Positions 47,304 through 56,430 of a DNA stretch of 64,000 nt are shown here, one piece after another. Every line of letters starts with the position of its first letter. Within the stretch, counting starts at the first letter, position 1. The translations under genes and the position numbers were made by a program. Under the pieces are notes generated by a model that made no database searches, was not told the DNA's origin, and saw only the letters and a list, made by a program, of their open reading frames with translations. This DNA is from JBFFMO01 sp041390025. Its GTDB lineage: Bacteria > Myxococcota_A > Bradymonadia > Bradymonadales > Bradymonadaceae. The stretch is taken from contig JAWKQR010000007.1 of the NCBI GenBank assembly GCA_041390025.1, positions 62,001 through 126,000 on the forward strand, read 5' to 3'.

Positions 47304-48818
47304 TCAGCCGATGTGCTCGATGCGCAGGATCTTCTTGCGATTCAGCACGATGCGGGCACGACGCAAGAAGCTCTCGTTCGTCCCATCTTGGCGAACCCGA
47401 TACACGAGGTTCAAGTGGTAGACCTTGGGCAGGTCCGAACGCATAAAACTCCCGGACTTCTCGTCCCAGTGGGCGACCACATCGATCTGGTCGTCGAGCC
47501 GCGCCATCACATCCGACAGCGAGATGCGCACGATCTCTTGGATGCCAAACTGCGCGTCGAACGACGCTGTCTCAACGCCATTGAGCTCCACGCGACGGCG
47601 GTAGTGCAGAACATTCTCTAATTCCGTGGAAGAACCGCGTACCGTCCGCGCGGCCCGGCGCAGTCGCACGATGTCGACGGGGACAGACTTGATCGTCTCC
47701 CAAACGGCCTTCTCCATCGCACGACCGGACACCTGACTCATCCCCATCAGATGGAAGAGGTGGTCGGCGAGGCTAACGTTGTGGTCCCATTTCAACCACT
47801 GTTTCAAGAGCCGCTGCTTGACCAGATCCTTGATGCGGTCCTTGAGCACGTAGGCACCCACGGCGAGCGCCACAAAAAACACGCCCCGCGAGGAATTCAA
47901 CGTCCCGGTCAACAACGGAACCTGCGCGATGGTCGCCCACGTGGCAGCGAGGCCTGCCGCCACCATCGCCGCGCTGTTCGCCACAAAGGGGTCCTTCGCC
48001 GACGCGCGCATGTCCAAATACAACGACTTCTGCAACTCCTTCTTCAGCAGGCTGAGTCGATACCCATATTGTTCGCCAGCATGCCGTCCGGGGGTCACAA
48101 AACCAAGGCTTCGACGTTTTTCGTGCAGTCGGCGAAGTGTCTCGGCAAGCCGAAGCTGTAGCTTAAGGGCGCGCCCGGTGCCGTCGACCAGGAAAGGCTC
48201 CTCAGCAATGCTCAACGCAAGCTCGGAAAAGCGTTCATCCACAAGCGCCATCAGGTATTCCTCGGCGAACACCAAGGTCGGCATCAGCTCGGGGTGTGCC
48301 ACCGCCCGGTAGGGCTCAACGGTGCGGCGCAGGCTCGTCAATGCGCTTAACACGGCCTCAGTTCCTGCACACAGCCGATCGATCCTCGCTTGAATGCGCG
48401 GGGAATCGCGCAGACGCGAGCGAATTGCGACGATCTCGGCTTGCAGCGCGTCCGCAATCTCCGCGCCATACAGCTGCGCCGTGGCGGTCATCGAGGGCCC
48501 GTGCGCCGGTTTAGCGGTCATCAACGAGGGCACCTGTTCCATCAACATGTGCCCGGGGTTGTGAATGTTGCTGAGGTCCGCCAGCTGTTGCAGCGACATG
48601 CCGTGGCTTTGAAGCCGCATCAGAACTTGGGTCGACCGGTAGAAGTCGCCGATCTCCCAATTTGCCGGCGTAATCCCGATGTTGCGCGTGAAGAACAGAA
48701 AGTAATCCACCGTCCAAGCGGCCTTGTTTCCAGCGGCGGGCAGGTCGAAAAAATGCCGCACCTCAAACGTGCGTCGGTCTCGGACAAAAACTTGGGGCTC
48801 CAGCTTCAGTGCGTCCAT
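47304..48818 (-). CDS. Hypothetical protein with central membrane segments, coupled to a HAMP protein
   Basis: A 504-residue protein that I do not recognise. The N-terminal half is helical and rich in arginine (RIQARIDRLCAGTEAVLSAL); residues about 310-365 contain two hydrophobic segments (AAMVAAGLAATWATIAQVPL and VFFVALAVGAYVLKD), and the C-terminal 120 residues look like beta strands (IGIQEIVRISLSDVMA-like). The start at 48818 is chosen because it overlaps the stop of the HAMP-domain gene (taATG), which strongly suggests the two products work together. It might be an effector of that sensor. Confidence 0.7.
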   Translation of the reverse strand: MDALKLEPQVFVRDRRTFEVRHFFDLPAAGNKAAWTVDYFLFFTRNIGITPANWEIGDFYRSTQVLMRLQSHGMSLQQLADLSNIHNPGHMLMEQVPSLMTAKPAHGPSMTATAQLYGAEIADALQAEIVAIRSRLRDSPRIQARIDRLCAGTEAVLSALTSLRRTVEPYRAVAHPELMPTLVFAEEYLMALVDERFSELALSIAEEPFLVDGTGRALKLQLRLAETLRRLHEKRRSLGFVTPGRHAGEQYGYRLSLLKKELQKSLYLDMRASAKDPFVANSAAMVAAGLAATWATIAQVPLLTGTLNSSRGVFFVALAVGAYVLKDRIKDLVKQRLLKQWLKWDHNVSLADHLFHLMGMSQVSGRAMEKAVWETIKSVPVDIVRLRRAARTVRGSSTELENVLHYRRRVELNGVETASFDAQFGIQEIVRISLSDVMARLDDQIDVVAHWDEKSGSFMRSDLPKVYHLNLVYRVRQDGTNESFLRRARIVLNRKKILRIEHIG

Positions 48819-50281
48819 TATGCCCTCGGGACCGTAAAGGTCAGGGCATGGCCTTCGTCGGTGACCACACCGCCGATCGGGCTGACGAGCGACCCCGCCA
48901 ACTTGCCAATCCAGGACGACAAGCCCACGCAAAGCGTAATCGTGACCGTCGTGTCGGTCTGACGGATCTCGACGGCAAATCCCTCGGGCTCCTCTTCTGC
49001 TGCCGCGTCGATCGCAAAATCAATGGCCGTGTCCAGACGTTTGTCGACGTCGGCTGCCAGGATCGGCCCCGCTGCAACCTCCATCGCGATGACGATTTCA
49101 GGGTAGACCGCCTCGCATCTGCGAATGGCGTCCGCGGCCGACTCAACGACGTTGAGCGGGGTCACGTCCTGCGCGTTGGGGTGCCAATGGGTCAAAAACC
49201 CTTCGGGCACACGGCACACCAGCGCCGACAGAGAGTCCTGATTGGCTTGGCGCAGCGCGAATAGGCGCATCGGGACGTTGAAGCGCTCCGCCGTGAAATC
49301 GAACGGCACACCGTCCGCATGCGACTCCGCCTCACCGCGGCACTTGACGTACGCTGGGGCACGCAGAATCGCAGCGAGCACTTCTTCGGCATCGCGCGAG
49401 TCGTGTTCGACGACCCGCCGGAACGCCGCGTTGACCGCGATGGCGTCGGTTTGGGTCAGCACCGCCACGGGCGCGTCGATGTCTTCGACGAGCTGTTCAA
49501 GCAGGGCCAGTCCGGAGTCCGCCGTCGCGAGCCGCGTCCGAATGTCGAGGGCGAGCCGATTGAGCGCGCGGCCAACGTCACCGATCTCGTCGTCGTTCTC
49601 CCAGGTGTCACTGGTCGTGAGGTCGCCGTTTGCGAGCTGATTTGCCGCACGCACCAGCCGCTGTAGCGGGCGTCCGAACACAAACGCTGCCAGCAGCGAC
49701 AACATGATCGCGACGGTCAACGCGGCCGCCTGAGCGTTGCGAATCGCGTCACGCATGCCCCCGATCAGTTGTTCGACGCGGGTCATCGGGTAGGCAAAAC
49801 GCACGATGTCCGACCGCGTCCCCTCGTCGACACGCACCGCCACGTACAGGTGGTCTTCGTTGGTCGTGCTCGACGTACGCAGCGATACGCCGACCCCAGG
49901 CATGCCCATCTCCCACGGGTTGTCGTCCAGTTTGCCCAACGCGCGAAGCACCTCCGGTCGCTGCGCGTGGTTGTCGAGCGTCAGATTGGTGCCCAGCGAG
50001 TCGAACAGCACGACACCGGTTTTTCCGATGTACGTCATGCGGACCGGTTCGACGCGCGCCTGAAGCTTCATTCTGTCGACGCGCTCGGCGTCGTTGAGAG
50101 GTCGCAGTTGCTCGGAAAGCATCGTGCCACGCCGCGCCATTTCGGCGGCGCGGTCCTCGAGCAATTGGTCGTGGAAAGACACCTGAAGGTAGAGCAAGGC
50201 AGGGATTGCCCCGGCTGCCACCACGGCGAAGTAGGACAGCAGGACCTTGAGCCAAAACGGAATTCTGAAAGTTGGGATCAT
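48818..50281 (-). CDS. HAMP-domain membrane sensor lacking a histidine-kinase core
   Basis: A 487-residue protein. The first membrane helix (VLLSYFAVVAAGAIPALLYL) is followed by an extracytoplasmic region of about 130 residues and a second helix (AAALTVAIMLSLLAAFVFG), then a HAMP domain (RPLQRLVRAANQLANGDLTT, ending DEIGDVGRALNRLA). A PAS-like stretch (PVAVLTQTDAIAVNAAFRRV) comes next. The C-terminal 200 residues have no H-box, N-box or G-box, so this is not a normal histidine kinase, although the end (GGVVTDEGHALTFTVPRA) looks like a relic of an ATPase fold. It presumably senses a periplasmic cue and acts on the coupled downstream protein. Start at 50281. Confidence 0.75.
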   Translation of the reverse strand: MIPTFRIPFWLKVLLSYFAVVAAGAIPALLYLQVSFHDQLLEDRAAEMARRGTMLSEQLRPLNDAERVDRMKLQARVEPVRMTYIGKTGVVLFDSLGTNLTLDNHAQRPEVLRALGKLDDNPWEMGMPGVGVSLRTSSTTNEDHLYVAVRVDEGTRSDIVRFAYPMTRVEQLIGGMRDAIRNAQAAALTVAIMLSLLAAFVFGRPLQRLVRAANQLANGDLTTSDTWENDDEIGDVGRALNRLALDIRTRLATADSGLALLEQLVEDIDAPVAVLTQTDAIAVNAAFRRVVEHDSRDAEEVLAAILRAPAYVKCRGEAESHADGVPFDFTAERFNVPMRLFALRQANQDSLSALVCRVPEGFLTHWHPNAQDVTPLNVVESAADAIRRCEAVYPEIVIAMEVAAGPILAADVDKRLDTAIDFAIDAAAEEEPEGFAVEIRQTDTTVTITLCVGLSSWIGKLAGSLVSPIGGVVTDEGHALTFTVPRA

Positions 50282-50405
50282 CGCGTGTGCGCTTCGCGCC
50301 TCCACTGCGTGCGAGGGAAACGCACTCCCGACCATCATAGCGCAGATCGCGTGGGACGTTAATCTTTGTGGGTCTACATCACACGGCAGCTTGGAAGCTG
50401 GGATT

Positions 50406-50532
50406 GGGTCGGTAATCTCGGATTGCCGAATGGGCGAAGCCCACCTGCCGCTCCACGTCACACGGCGGATTGGAACTGCCCCTCCATGGGATTGGGTCGG
50501 CAATCTCAGATTGCCGAATGGGCGAAGCCCAC
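50406..50532 (+). repeat. Tandem pair of double-hairpin repeats
   Basis: Cores at 50406-50444 and 50494-50532, 88 bp apart. Hairpin 1 is ggtaatc-tcg-gattgcc and ggcaatc-tca-gattgcc respectively, where the usual atg/cat pair is replaced by atc/gat; hairpin 2 is standard. After the second core, ctgccgct-cct-agcggcag (50533-50551) forms a third hairpin spanning the stop codon of the next gene. The pair fills most of 50282-50541. Confidence 0.88.
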
Positions 50533-50541
50533 CTGCCGCTC

Positions 50542-50979
50542 CTAGCGGCAGATGTCGACCGTGAAGGAACCCGCTACGCTGCTGGTGGCGCCGGTCGCAT
50601 CGATCGAGCCCGAGATTGTGCCCAATTCAGGGTCGACAGATTCGATGACAATCTGGCCTGAATCCGCGGATTCGGACGTAATCACGTCGTCTTCAAAACT
50701 GTTGAACGTCACTCGCCCCGCTGCAGGGATCGACATTGGCTCCCGCACATCGTCGAGCACCACCGTGAGGTAGAAATCCGGAAGCGACTCAAAACTGCTG
50801 CATTCAAACGCGCCGGTGTCCGAGAGCGTGATGGTGTATCCAAATCCCGACGATTCTGCGGAGCCTGCGACCGACGAAAAATCCGATCCCAAGATGCTCC
50901 CTGACACGCCTCCCCCAAGGTCGAAGTCCGAACAGGCCGGAAGCGTCACAAAGGCCAACAATGTCAGGACGTATCTCAA
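50542..50979 (-). CDS. Small lipoprotein, unknown function
   Basis: A 145-residue lipoprotein (MRYVLTLLAFVTLPAC). The mature part is rich in glycine, serine and beta strands (FYLTVVLDDVREPMSIPAAG, GTISGSIDATGATSSVAGSF) with two more cysteines near residue 60 and the C-terminus that could pair. I recognise no family. It stands alone between two other minus-strand genes, and its stop codon is in a hairpin of the repeat pair. Confidence 0.65.
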   Translation of the reverse strand: MRYVLTLLAFVTLPACSDFDLGGGVSGSILGSDFSSVAGSAESSGFGYTITLSDTGAFECSSFESLPDFYLTVVLDDVREPMSIPAAGRVTFNSFEDDVITSESADSGQIVIESVDPELGTISGSIDATGATSSVAGSFTVDICR

Positions 50980-51026
50980 TTATCCTCCAACACGCGGACC
51001 ATACCGGGCGTCATCCAACCAAACAA

Positions 51027-52406
51027 CTACCGCGCCATTCCCTCTAACAAATCTGCGACCGTCATCATCCCCCGAAAATTCAGTTTTTCGGGAACATCGC
51101 TCGCGCGGTGATAATCCACGCCCTTGCCAGTGGACAGCGAAACCACATCGTATCCCAAGCGCGCGTAAGGCACATGGTCGCTGTGGCTGTCGAGCACGTC
51201 GTGGCATTGGGTGGCCATGGGGAACCGCGCCGCCACCGACTCGCAACGCGGTGGCTGTGCGAACACCTTCAAGCCCTCGCCGCCAAGACGGCCCACCATG
51301 TCGAGGTTGACCACGTTGCCCACAATGCCACGGCTGCGCAGGAAATACGCCGTTCGGGTCGCGCCCATCAAACCGAGCTCTTCGGCGTCGTGGAAGATCA
51401 GGTAGACCGTGTGCGTCGCGCTGGGTTTTGCGGCCAAACGTGCGGCGACCTCCAAAACCACCGCCACCCCAGACGCGTTGTCGTCCGCGCCAACATACGG
51501 GCCGTCTCCCTCGTAGGCGCCACGCGCCAACCCATCGTAGTGCGCCATCAACAGCAGCGGGGGGCCGGACGTTCCAGGCACACGAGCGACCAACGACACC
51601 GCGTCGGTCCATTCTCGGGTGACCTCGACCTTCAGCTGGATGGGGGTCTCAAGCGTGGTGCTTTGGGGGGTTTTGGAACGCTCGATTTCTTGTTGCGCGG
51701 CCGCGAGGTCAAATCCCGAGGCCGCTCTGGTGAAGGCGCGCTTTGACGTCCGGACGGTCACGATGCCCGCCAACGCTGCAGCCGGCTTGGGCGCGAACAG
51801 CTCATCCGCGCGTTGGCCCTCACCGTCGCCGTAACCGGCCGGGTCGTTGACAATCACGGCGGCCACGGCGCCGTGCGCGAGCGCTGTGGCCGCCTTGGAT
51901 TCGATAGTGGGGAGCTGTGCGTTTTGCGGGCCAAGCGGCGCGAGAAACCCCGGCGTCCCGGTCATCATCACGACGATTCGTCCGCGCACGTCGAGGTCCC
52001 GATAGTCATCGTACCCCAAGGCAGGCGCCGAAATCCCATACCCCACAAAAACCGGTATGCCCGACGCGGTGCCTGAATCAGAAAAGCTTGTGACATCGAA
52101 CTCGATCGTGGGCGCGACTGTCATCGTGCCCAACGAAAACATCGCCTCGGCCGACATCTTCCACACAACCGGGCTCGTCACGTCGAACCCAGACTCGCCG
52201 GCCGGCTCAAGCTTGAGCGCTTTGAGCTCAGATTCGATGGCCGCAGCCGCCGCGGCGGCACCATACCCTGTCGCGCGGCCTTCAAGGTCGGGGTCGGTCA
52301 GCACCGAGATCCAGCGTTGAAGGCGATTGGCCGACGCGGCCACCGCCGAGGCGTTGAACCACACCAGCGAAAGCACGAGCACGAGCACACGTGTGCGTGT
52401 GCTCAT
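51027..52406 (-). CDS. M28 family zinc aminopeptidase with PA domain, exported
   Basis: A 459-residue exported peptidase. MSTRTRVLVLVLSLVWFNAS begins the signal peptide. Residues about 90-230 form a protease-associated (PA) insert. The M28 core has the zinc ligands in order: HYDG, GADDNASG, HDAEELG with the catalytic glutamate pair, NLDMVG, and a late histidine in KGVDYHRASD. Such enzymes remove N-terminal residues from peptides outside the cytoplasm. The ATG overlaps the trpS stop (ATGA), with a strong hairpin across the junction; co-translation with trpS is likely. Confidence 0.9.
   Translation of the reverse strand: MSTRTRVLVLVLSLVWFNASAVAASANRLQRWISVLTDPDLEGRATGYGAAAAAAAIESELKALKLEPAGESGFDVTSPVVWKMSAEAMFSLGTMTVAPTIEFDVTSFSDSGTASGIPVFVGYGISAPALGYDDYRDLDVRGRIVVMMTGTPGFLAPLGPQNAQLPTIESKAATALAHGAVAAVIVNDPAGYGDGEGQRADELFAPKPAAALAGIVTVRTSKRAFTRAASGFDLAAAQQEIERSKTPQSTTLETPIQLKVEVTREWTDAVSLVARVPGTSGPPLLLMAHYDGLARGAYEGDGPYVGADDNASGVAVVLEVAARLAAKPSATHTVYLIFHDAEELGLMGATRTAYFLRSRGIVGNVVNLDMVGRLGGEGLKVFAQPPRCESVAARFPMATQCHDVLDSHSDHVPYARLGYDVVSLSTGKGVDYHRASDVPEKLNFRGMMTVADLLEGMAR
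52384..52403 (-). promoter_or_regulatory. Hairpin at the trpS/M28 junction
   Basis: agcacacg-caca-cgtgtgct lies directly after the M28 start codon. The eight-bp stem would sit at the start of the M28 reading frame and next to the trpS stop, where it could limit independent initiation and make M28 translation depend on ribosomes arriving from trpS. It also encodes part of the signal peptide, so the structure may be incidental. Confidence 0.35.
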
Positions 52407-53392
52407 CGGCGCTGCATGCCAAGCCCGGTGGCCGTGCGAACACGTTCCATGACGTCCTCGACCACGGGGCGAACCTGCTGTGCACCGGACTCAAGCACAC
52501 CCTCAAGGTAATCGGTGTCCTGATGAATCGCTTCGAACTTTTCACGGTAGGGCGCAAAGTACGCGTCCATCTTTTCGAACAGCGCCTGTTTCGCGTGACC
52601 GTAGCCGTAGTTGCCGCCCCGGTAGTTCGCCTCCATCTCGGCGATTTCGTCGGGAGTCGCAAACAGGCGGTACAACGCAAACGTGTTGTCTGTATCGGGG
52701 TCTTTGGGGTCTTCCAACGACCTGGAATCCGTCAACATCCCCATGATCTGTTTGCGCAGCTTCTTGGATGGCGCGAGCGGTTCGATCGTGTTGTCGTACG
52801 ATTTTGACATCTTGCGACCGTCGGTGCCCGGGACGACCGCGACCTCTTTGCGCACCAACGCCTCGGGAAGCTTGAGCAAACCTTCGCCATAGGCTTGGTT
52901 GAACTTGACGGCCATGTCCCGCGTCATCTCGAGGTGCTGGATTTGGTCTTGGCCCACCGGCACAACGTCGGAGTCGTAGATCAAAATGTCGGCCGCCATG
53001 AGCACCGGGTAGGCGAACACGCCGTGGTTGATCTCCTTTTCTTTCCCCGCATCCTTGGACGCCTTGTAACCGTGGGCTCGCTCAAGCAAGCCCATGTGGG
53101 TGACGCAGCTGAGGATCCAAGCGAGCTCGGTCACCTCGGGGACATCGGACTGGCGAAAGAACGCGGCGCGCGATGGGTCGAGGCCAAACGTAAGGAAATA
53201 TGCGGTGATCAGGTGGGTCGACGCCCGCATCGCCGCGGGGTCTCGCTCGGAGGTCAAGGCATGGTATTCGGCCACAAAATAGAAGGCTTCGTAATCGTCC
53301 TGCAGGTCGATGGCCGGACGAATCATGCCCAAGTAGTTGCCAAGGTGAGGGGTGCCGGTCGACTTGATGCCCGAGAGACTGCGCTTTTTCAT
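52403..53392 (-). CDS. trpS: Tryptophanyl-tRNA synthetase
   Basis: A 329-residue class I synthetase that charges tRNA-Trp. The HIGH-like motif is TPHLGNY near the N-terminus and the KMSKS motif is RKMSKSYDNTI around residue 190. VFAYPVLMAADILIYDSDVV with PVGQDQIQHLEMTRDMA is the Trp/ATP-binding region. The ATG at 53392 is preceded by ggag at five bases; a GTG two codons upstream is possible. Length is normal. Confidence 0.96.
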   Translation of the reverse strand: MKKRSLSGIKSTGTPHLGNYLGMIRPAIDLQDDYEAFYFVAEYHALTSERDPAAMRASTHLITAYFLTFGLDPSRAAFFRQSDVPEVTELAWILSCVTHMGLLERAHGYKASKDAGKEKEINHGVFAYPVLMAADILIYDSDVVPVGQDQIQHLEMTRDMAVKFNQAYGEGLLKLPEALVRKEVAVVPGTDGRKMSKSYDNTIEPLAPSKKLRKQIMGMLTDSRSLEDPKDPDTDNTFALYRLFATPDEIAEMEANYRGGNYGYGHAKQALFEKMDAYFAPYREKFEAIHQDTDYLEGVLESGAQQVRPVVEDVMERVRTATGLGMQRR

Positions 53393-53469
53393 GACCACTC
53401 CAATTCAACTCGTTTGGAATTATCACGGACCGGCGAGCCTGTCAGCACGTAGGCTAGGTGAGGACGGTC

Positions 53470-54837
53470 CTATCGCCGACGGAAGAAGCCAAGCGCCAAC
53501 AAGCCGAGCAGCTCAAGGCCGCCGGCAGCCGACGAACAGCCGTTTTCGGTCGACACGGCGGTCTGCGAAGATGACGTGATCTCGTTTCCGGGATTGGTCG
53601 GCCGCTCCTGAATGACAGGGTTATTGGGGGACACCGGCGTGCTGGTCGTCCCATTGGTGGTCCCAGGATTGTTGTTGGCGCTGTTGTTGATCGGGTCGGG
53701 GTCGGGGTCGGGGTCAGGCGTGGTTGCCATGTTGACCAGCCGAATCGCATCCGCTGTCAGGTGCAGGTCACTCGCGGTCTCCCCGGTGTTGTCGTACACC
53801 GCGACCCAGTTGTCCCCGTCGGGCTCAAAGCGGAACGTGCCCAAAACATGCCAGTCGGTCACCGCCGATTGGTCCACGATGAACGTGTCCTCACCGCCGG
53901 CGTGTTTGACGCCGTAGCGTACCTTTTTCGAGATGTTGTAGCCGGGCACCACGTTGAACGAGACTTCGTAGTCGCCGGCTTCTTCGACGTGGATGCGCCA
54001 ACGTCCCCAGTTGCCTGGGTTCGCTCCGTCCCATGCGTTCGTCCAACGGAACTTGCCCTCGATGCCTTGGCCGCTGACTTCGCGCCAATAGGTAGGGTTT
54101 CCAAACGCGGTGAAACAGGGTCCAAAATCGTCCAACGTCCCCCCGGCTGCGGGCACGATGGCACACGGCGTTTGGGGCTGGCCGATGAGTTCTTCGTACG
54201 AACGCACGAGCGACATGTAAGGAGGCACAAAGACCTGCCCGCTGCCGGCCACGTTCTGCATGATGTCGTAGTGCGTGTGAATCGTGGTCGGCGTGCCGTT
54301 AAAGGCGTTCGAGACCAAGCCCAGACGCTGGCCTCGTGTGACTTTGGCGCCCTGCGAGACAGCCAACGTGCCGGGGTCCATGTGCAGATAACGGTGAACA
54401 CGACCGCTGGCCGTCGTCAGGTAGACCGAGTAAGAGCCTACGTTGGAGATCGTGCCGTCCTCGGCCGCGACCGCCCAGTGGGTCTTGTTCGCACAGGTCG
54501 ATGGGCGAATGTCTTGGCCCTGATGTCCCGTGCCCGATGGGCACAGCGGCATGTCCCACGAGCGCGACTCGCAATAGTTGTCATGCCAAGGATACGCGTA
54601 ATTGCGCGCATCACATTGGCTGCCGCTTGGCCCTTGGCTGCCGCCCACGCCCCATACTTGAGAATTGGGGTAAGACGGTGCGACCTCGATGGGGTAGCGC
54701 ATGCCTGGGGCGTAAACCGTCTCGTCCACACGACCTCGGCCGCTGCCGGCGACCAACGAACCTGGGGGCTCGTAGGCAAAGTCTTGGGCCATGGCTGGCG
54801 CCGAGGCGAACAGAATCAGAAGCGTCAATCGTTTCAT
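53470..54837 (-). CDS. M23-type peptidase with MYXO-CTERM-like sorting tail
   Basis: A 455-residue exported protein (MKRLTLLILFASAPAMA). Residues about 85-225 form an M23/LytM-like domain with zinc ligands in HQGQD and HTHYD, and WAVAAEDGTISNVGSYSVYL as the strand before the site. A carbohydrate-binding-like beta domain follows (GNWGRWRIHVEEAGDYEVSF). A linker of repeated proline/aspartate and asparagine/threonine leads to a C-terminal GCSSAAGGLELLGLLALGFF and RRR, the cysteine-helix-arginine arrangement of MYXO-CTERM surface sorting signals. It is likely anchored to the outer surface and cuts cell-wall peptide bonds, perhaps of prey. It overlaps the upstream lipoprotein gene by 4 bp. Confidence 0.85.
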   Translation of the reverse strand: MKRLTLLILFASAPAMAQDFAYEPPGSLVAGSGRGRVDETVYAPGMRYPIEVAPSYPNSQVWGVGGSQGPSGSQCDARNYAYPWHDNYCESRSWDMPLCPSGTGHQGQDIRPSTCANKTHWAVAAEDGTISNVGSYSVYLTTASGRVHRYLHMDPGTLAVSQGAKVTRGQRLGLVSNAFNGTPTTIHTHYDIMQNVAGSGQVFVPPYMSLVRSYEELIGQPQTPCAIVPAAGGTLDDFGPCFTAFGNPTYWREVSGQGIEGKFRWTNAWDGANPGNWGRWRIHVEEAGDYEVSFNVVPGYNISKKVRYGVKHAGGEDTFIVDQSAVTDWHVLGTFRFEPDGDNWVAVYDNTGETASDLHLTADAIRLVNMATTPDPDPDPDPINNSANNNPGTTNGTTSTPVSPNNPVIQERPTNPGNEITSSSQTAVSTENGCSSAAGGLELLGLLALGFFRRR

Positions 54838-55442
54838 GGCCGACCTCCCACCATCACGAGGCCTTCGGCCAGCTCAAGCACGTAGTCGTCTTGGGTGCAG
54901 CGAGGGTCGTCCATAGGTTTGTCGCATTCCACGTCAATGCGGTAGGCGGCGCCGTACATCTTGAAGCTCAATGTCACGATTTGATGGGTTCGATACACGG
55001 TGAAGTTGCTCAGCTGCTGCTTCTGCGCATCCGTGAGTCCAAGATCGACCGGGAACTCCCCGCGTGAACCCATGATGAAGGTGTGTGCACCCGTTGTTCG
55101 CATGGCCGCCGAATACCAGAGGTCACCCGTGGTAAACGCAGCGGAGCTCAACATCAGAGGATCGTTTGGAAGCAACACAGGCAGCGTGGTTGAGGCGATC
55201 GCGTCGCGCTGCGTGCTGTTGAGCGCGTCTGGAGCGGACGCATGCCCGTTGGCTTCGGACCACTGAATCGCAGCCGGAGCGACCTCTCCGGTCCACTCGG
55301 CCTTGGCCTTGCGTTCGAGTTGGTTGGCCAAACTAATTTGATCCGAAGATTCGGCGACCAGCGCATGGTGTTGCGTGGCGGCATCGGGGGCTGCCTCGCT
55401 GCATCCCACAGCAAGTACCAAGGGCAAGATCCACAATCTCAT
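54834..55442 (-). CDS. Lipoprotein coupled to the M23 peptidase
   Basis: A 202-residue lipoprotein (MRLWILPLVLAVGC). No family recognised. The mature part has a helical N-terminal segment (SLANQLERKAKAEW) and beta-type stretches (TTGDLWYSAAMRTTGAHTFI, HQIVTLSFKMYGAAYRIDVE) with a CDKPMDDPRC pair. The ATG of the M23 gene overlaps its stop (ATGA), so the two are co-translated and may form a surface complex. Confidence 0.7.
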   Translation of the reverse strand: MRLWILPLVLAVGCSEAAPDAATQHHALVAESSDQISLANQLERKAKAEWTGEVAPAAIQWSEANGHASAPDALNSTQRDAIASTTLPVLLPNDPLMLSSAAFTTGDLWYSAAMRTTGAHTFIMGSRGEFPVDLGLTDAQKQQLSNFTVYRTHQIVTLSFKMYGAAYRIDVECDKPMDDPRCTQDDYVLELAEGLVMVGGRP

Positions 55443-55605
55443 TCATCACCTCGTGTCGTGCGGGGGCAGCTTGCCACATTCAAACCAGAATTTCGACACC
55501 TTGTGATGCCCATTCTTGGATCGAGGCACAGACACGTAGCACACACGCGGCTTGACATCCCACGCGCGCCGTCCTCTCATCCCACCCATCAAAAACGAGG
55601 AAAAC

Positions 55606-56421
<816 letters not shown>

Positions 56422-56430
56422 GAGGCCACG

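Noticed and set aside
11073..50532. Tandem hairpin repeats considered as CRISPR arrays
   Set aside because: There are only two or three units per site, the spacers are themselves similar, the units are 82-90 bp and no cas gene is present.
51027..53392. trpS and the M28 peptidase as a functional pair
   Set aside because: The coupling is real in sequence, but nothing in either family links the two roles; it may only reflect shared transcription.
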